Shown: positions 60,693 through 64,000 of the stretch, in pieces | Numbering within the stretch: the first letter of the stretch is position 1 | How the letters are laid out: each line of letters starts with the position of its first letter | NCBI GenBank assembly: GCA_905331475.1 | Contig: CAJNYU010003859.1 | Location: 124,001-188,000, forward strand | Length of the DNA stretch: 64,000 nt | Direction: 5' to 3' | Source of the DNA: Rotaria socialis | Lineage: Eukaryota > Rotifera > Eurotatoria > Philodinida > Philodinidae | The notes under the pieces: model-generated | Told to the model about the DNA's origin: nothing | Databases searched by the model: none | Seen by the model: only the letters and a program-made list of their open reading frames with translations | Position numbers and translations under genes: made by a program

Positions 60693-61255
60693 TTATTCCT
60701 TTATTGTATAAGCAGTACATTCAATTTCCACTTTAGCATTAGCTGGTAACGTTTTAACCGCAACAGTCGAGCGAGCAGGATAATCTTCTGGTGAAGGGAA
60801 GAAGGATGCATAGATTTGATTTACTGATTGAAAATCGTTCATATCGGTTAATAGAACAAGACATCGTGCTATCTGATTTAAATCAGCTCCAGCTGCATTT
60901 AAGACAGCTTTAATATTAATAAATGCTTGTTGCGTTTGATTTCGGACGTCGTCTGATACAAGTTGACCTGTTGCTGGGTTAATTCCAATCTGGCCACTTA
61001 AATAAATCATGTAATTAATTTGAACAGCTTGATTGTAGGGTCCTATGGGTTTTGGAGCATCCTAAACAGATACACTACAAAAAAATTCAATGTGTAATAT
61101 TAATTTACCGGTGTTAATATAACTTTCTTTTTAACATCATAATCATTTAACTGATTTTTGAATGCAGTATCTTCTAAATTCAATTTTGAAACAACAGAAT
61201 TAATTTGAATCAAAAAGCCAAACAAACAAATCAGTCCAATGGTAGATACTTTCAT
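60693..61255 (-). CDS. RIDA: RidA/YjgF enamine deaminase with N-terminal signal peptide
   Basis: Exons 61255-61109 and 61061-60693 give about 171 aa. RidA hydrolyses reactive enamine/imine intermediates made by PLP enzymes. The conserved core is complete: PIGPYNQAV, YLSGQIGINPATGQLV, QTQQAFINIKAVLNAAGADL, and the catalytic Arg in YPARSTVAVKTLPANAKVEI. It is longer than usual RidA (about 130 aa) because exon 1 adds 49 residues starting with a signal-peptide-like leader (STIGLICLFGFLIQINSVVS). Secretion or ER location is therefore likely, which is unusual because family members are normally cytosolic or mitochondrial. The intron (47 nt) is in phase 0. Confidence 0.92.
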
Positions 61256-64000
61256 TCTGGTGAAATTATTCGAATAAAATAAAAGACAAAATGCAAAAAG
61301 TTATCAAAGATAAACTGATACCTACATATTTATAAAGCGAAGAAGGCAAGTGTGTTACAATTGTGTAATAACAGTAAGATGTTGGATATTTAAAAGAATT
61401 CTCTATTTTGTTTCTACAAAACATATCTATATGAACATTGAGATAATAAAACGACTTTATATCCATGGAAATTCGAGAGCTTTTATGTGTCACAAATTTT
61501 CGTTCTGTATCAATTTTGTTAACATGAAACTTATGTTTTAATTGCATTAAGACTAAACTAACGTATTGTAAATCTGATTATTTCACAATCTAAGCTTTTT
61601 TTTTTAATGTTATACTCATGCTGATTCAGCGAATAAAAAACACACAACATGAAAGTTCCTCAAAACTATATCATCATGATCTTCTTAATTCATTTGCATC
61701 GTGACAAACCGTCCGCTTTATCATTATGTCTATACAAGAACGACAACACATATAGCTAATGTATTTTATCACAAAGCATTTTTAGTGTCTAAAATTAGAC
61801 AAAAGCGTTGCTCAAAACTACATCTATACTAGCGTTCTCATAGTATTTTGATTTGTTTAGAATATCAATCAGAGTATATTAATTTCATAGAAAGAAACTG
61901 CAGCTTTGCCATATATGAATATTATTTGTCTTGTTGGTTAGCAGTCTATTTTTATCTCGCTTATATACAGAATCCATCCTTGATACACTGCAAGCACTGA
62001 GTTTAGCTTGGTTTTTATCTGTGGATGATGTATTTTATCTATAAACATTTACACATTTCTTTGTATTTCTCTATGTAACCATATTCAAATTCTTATCAAT
62101 ATAAAGCAGTGATTTTCATTGTAATCGGATTATCTTAACAGTTCATTTATTTCAAAACGATTTGAACTCGTTACATAAAATCTGTATAACATGAGGTGAG
62201 AGCGAGTTTAAGAATTCATTTTCCAATTTTTAAAAAGTAAACAGTTATTTTCATTTTATATCTAGTTCAGTTTTTCTAAATCCATATATTTCCACGCATA
62301 ATTGATCATCTAGAAAAGCAACATAAGCCGGTTAATTTTCACATTCTCATTCGAGTTTTAGCTTCGATACATTTCAAATGACCTATCAATTGAATTATCC
62401 GTTCTTCAAAACGTTCTCACAGTCTTCACGAAAAAACAAAAACGTTACCAATGAGAATATAACTAAGTTGAACAAGATAGATTTTCATGAAGCAATATAT
62501 TAACTGAAAGAAAATCAGAATTTTAATGTGGTAGTGATTATGCTGACATCTTATTTTTTTACTCATTACTTCTTTAGGTTTTCTCGCTTTCGACAACTAT
62601 CGATAGATATAGAATTTCGGAGGACTACGATTTCCATATTTACCTTTTGATACGAATAAAATATTCATCAGATAAAGAAATTCCATATCGGCTGTCGATA
62701 TGTACTCAGTGTCTCTCAATGGAATGAATTTTTCATGTCTATTTTTCCTGCGTAAGATATGCTATAAATATTACAATAAATTGTAACGATGATATAATTT
62801 CCTATCAAAAGTGAATCGATAAAATATACCAAACTTCTAATTAAGTCAAGAACGATTGATCTAGTAAAAGAATCCTATCATTTTTACTTTCACTGTGCCA
62901 TAATTCATTGAATCAAATAAATTTTACAATCAAATGTAAAATTTGACAAACAGCAATCACCACATTACAAGTTATTGAAAGACTTATTTGAAAAGCTAAA
63001 ATAAGTTAGCTTCTTGGCAAAACATTATGTCGGTGATAACATTCATATTAATTCTCGTCAGAAGAAGAAACAGTAGACTCTGCGCATGCCAGAGCAAAGA
63101 CACCTAATCACAATTATAGCAAAAATAAAAGAATAGAATTAAGTGAAAATTGTGTGCGCAAGAAATATCAATAGAGAAAATATCTTATTCACATCTACAC
63201 AAATACACCGATACCAATGCAAATATCATGCAAATATACAGACAAGAATATTCGAAATTCTCAATGATCACAAATATGAACTGGCATTCACTATATAGAA
63301 TCTTTTACGGCAAATTATACATGGTTGTTTCTTTTTTCGCTTTATCCCAATTATAACGGTTAATATTCGCTTCTATAGATTTCGTACATTTTACTATTCT
63401 AAAAGAAATTCAACAAGCATCACCTGGTCATTTCTCGTTTATGATTCTTTTTTTTCAATAATTTAACTTCAATGTTAAACAAACATGTAGATTGTTGCTT
63501 GCCTTTTTTTTTATAGTAGTTGTAATGTTTCTTCTGTGTTCTTTGTCTTTCTGATAAACTGTCATACTCTCAACGGCGTAAAGAACAAAGAAAAGCAGAA
63601 CGTCTCTTTTTCAATTCATCATGAATGATCGAACATCATGTTTCTTTTTTCAAGCTCGTCATTTAAAAATGAAAAAATGTGTAGTTAAAACAAACGAACA
63701 TTAGCCTTTTATTTTTTATTCAGTAAGAAAGGTTGTGAACAAGCGCATTGTAAATATGTTGTAATAAAAGACTAGTGAGAAGCATGCTTGTAGTAAGTTA
63801 ACTTTTTTCCACAATGAATTATATGCAACATTGAGATTGAATCCAGTCCGATTTGTTCTACAGATCATCGGTTCGAAAATGGGAAATGAGACGAAGTTTT
63901 TTAAAATTTATTTCACTAATTTTGATTGTGTGGGATTATTATTAAAAAAAAACCTAATTTTCTATCAACCTTCTTAGCATATCAAACAGTGCATGCGCAT
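61256..64000. other. gene-poor end of window
   Basis: 2.7 kb of AT-rich sequence upstream of the RidA gene. Only short frames were seen (61266-61547 minus, 63150-63356 plus), none with a domain or splice partner. No RNA gene, hairpin or tandem array found. Confidence 0.5.

Noticed and set aside
1..64000. CRISPR arrays, rRNA genes or a hammerhead ribozyme motif
   Set aside because: No spaced direct-repeat array and no rRNA-like sequence was seen. CTGATGA occurs only in coding sequence or without a matching GAAA/stem arrangement.

Overview
The window looks like a stretch of bdelloid rotifer nuclear genome; the species assignment is inference, and Rotaria-like or Adineta-like are both possible. 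It is AT-rich. Most genes are split by GT-AG introns of about 50-100 nt, with a few introns near 1 kb. Animal genes (rabaptin, CLN6, CLOCK, a tetraspanin, an Hrs-like protein, TFIIH p44) sit beside bacterial-looking ones (M20 amidohydrolase, T4-type lysozyme fold, DUF4139 protein, a C1 peptidase of bacterial style). One ORF encodes a DEDDy 3'-exonuclease of the kind described from the giant bdelloid telomeric retroelements called Terminons.

Layout. 1-20.3 kb is the gene-dense part: a decayed TFIIH p44 gene; a peroxisomal 2,4-dienoyl-CoA reductase with a C-terminal SKL; a 17-exon rabaptin with a C-terminal FYVE finger on the minus strand; CLN6 on the plus strand inside one rabaptin intron; an Hrs-like protein 175 nt upstream of rabaptin; a tetraspanin with a very long tail; and a GT10 fucosyltransferase with a MITE in its intron. 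20.5-31.7 kb is a mobile-element block: a foldback-like element built on a 52-bp palindromic repeat, a long hairpin nested in it, a short LTR element in minus orientation, the DEDDy exonuclease ORF, a 5.3-kb element with inverted arrays of AAAGTAAA-type units, and a further hairpin. 31.7-45.6 kb holds a CLOCK-like bHLH-PAS gene, a B-box/NHL gene, an intronless M20 amidohydrolase and a secreted lysozyme-fold protein. 45.6-64 kb holds a hAT-type MITE with a perfect 8-bp target duplication, a decayed alpha/beta-hydrolase gene, a C1 peptidase fused to an acidic linker and a receiver-like domain, a secreted DUF4139 protein and a secreted RidA protein, separated by long gene-poor stretches.

Functional links. 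Rabaptin, the Hrs-like protein and CLN6 all belong to the endosome-lysosome route and lie within 8 kb. The two pseudogenes carry several independent lesions while neighbouring multi-exon genes read without error, so the lesions are probably real and not assembly noise. This is what gene loss from a degenerate tetraploid genome would give. Exon boundaries were worked out by hand from splice sites, reading phase and family similarity; no database search was possible.
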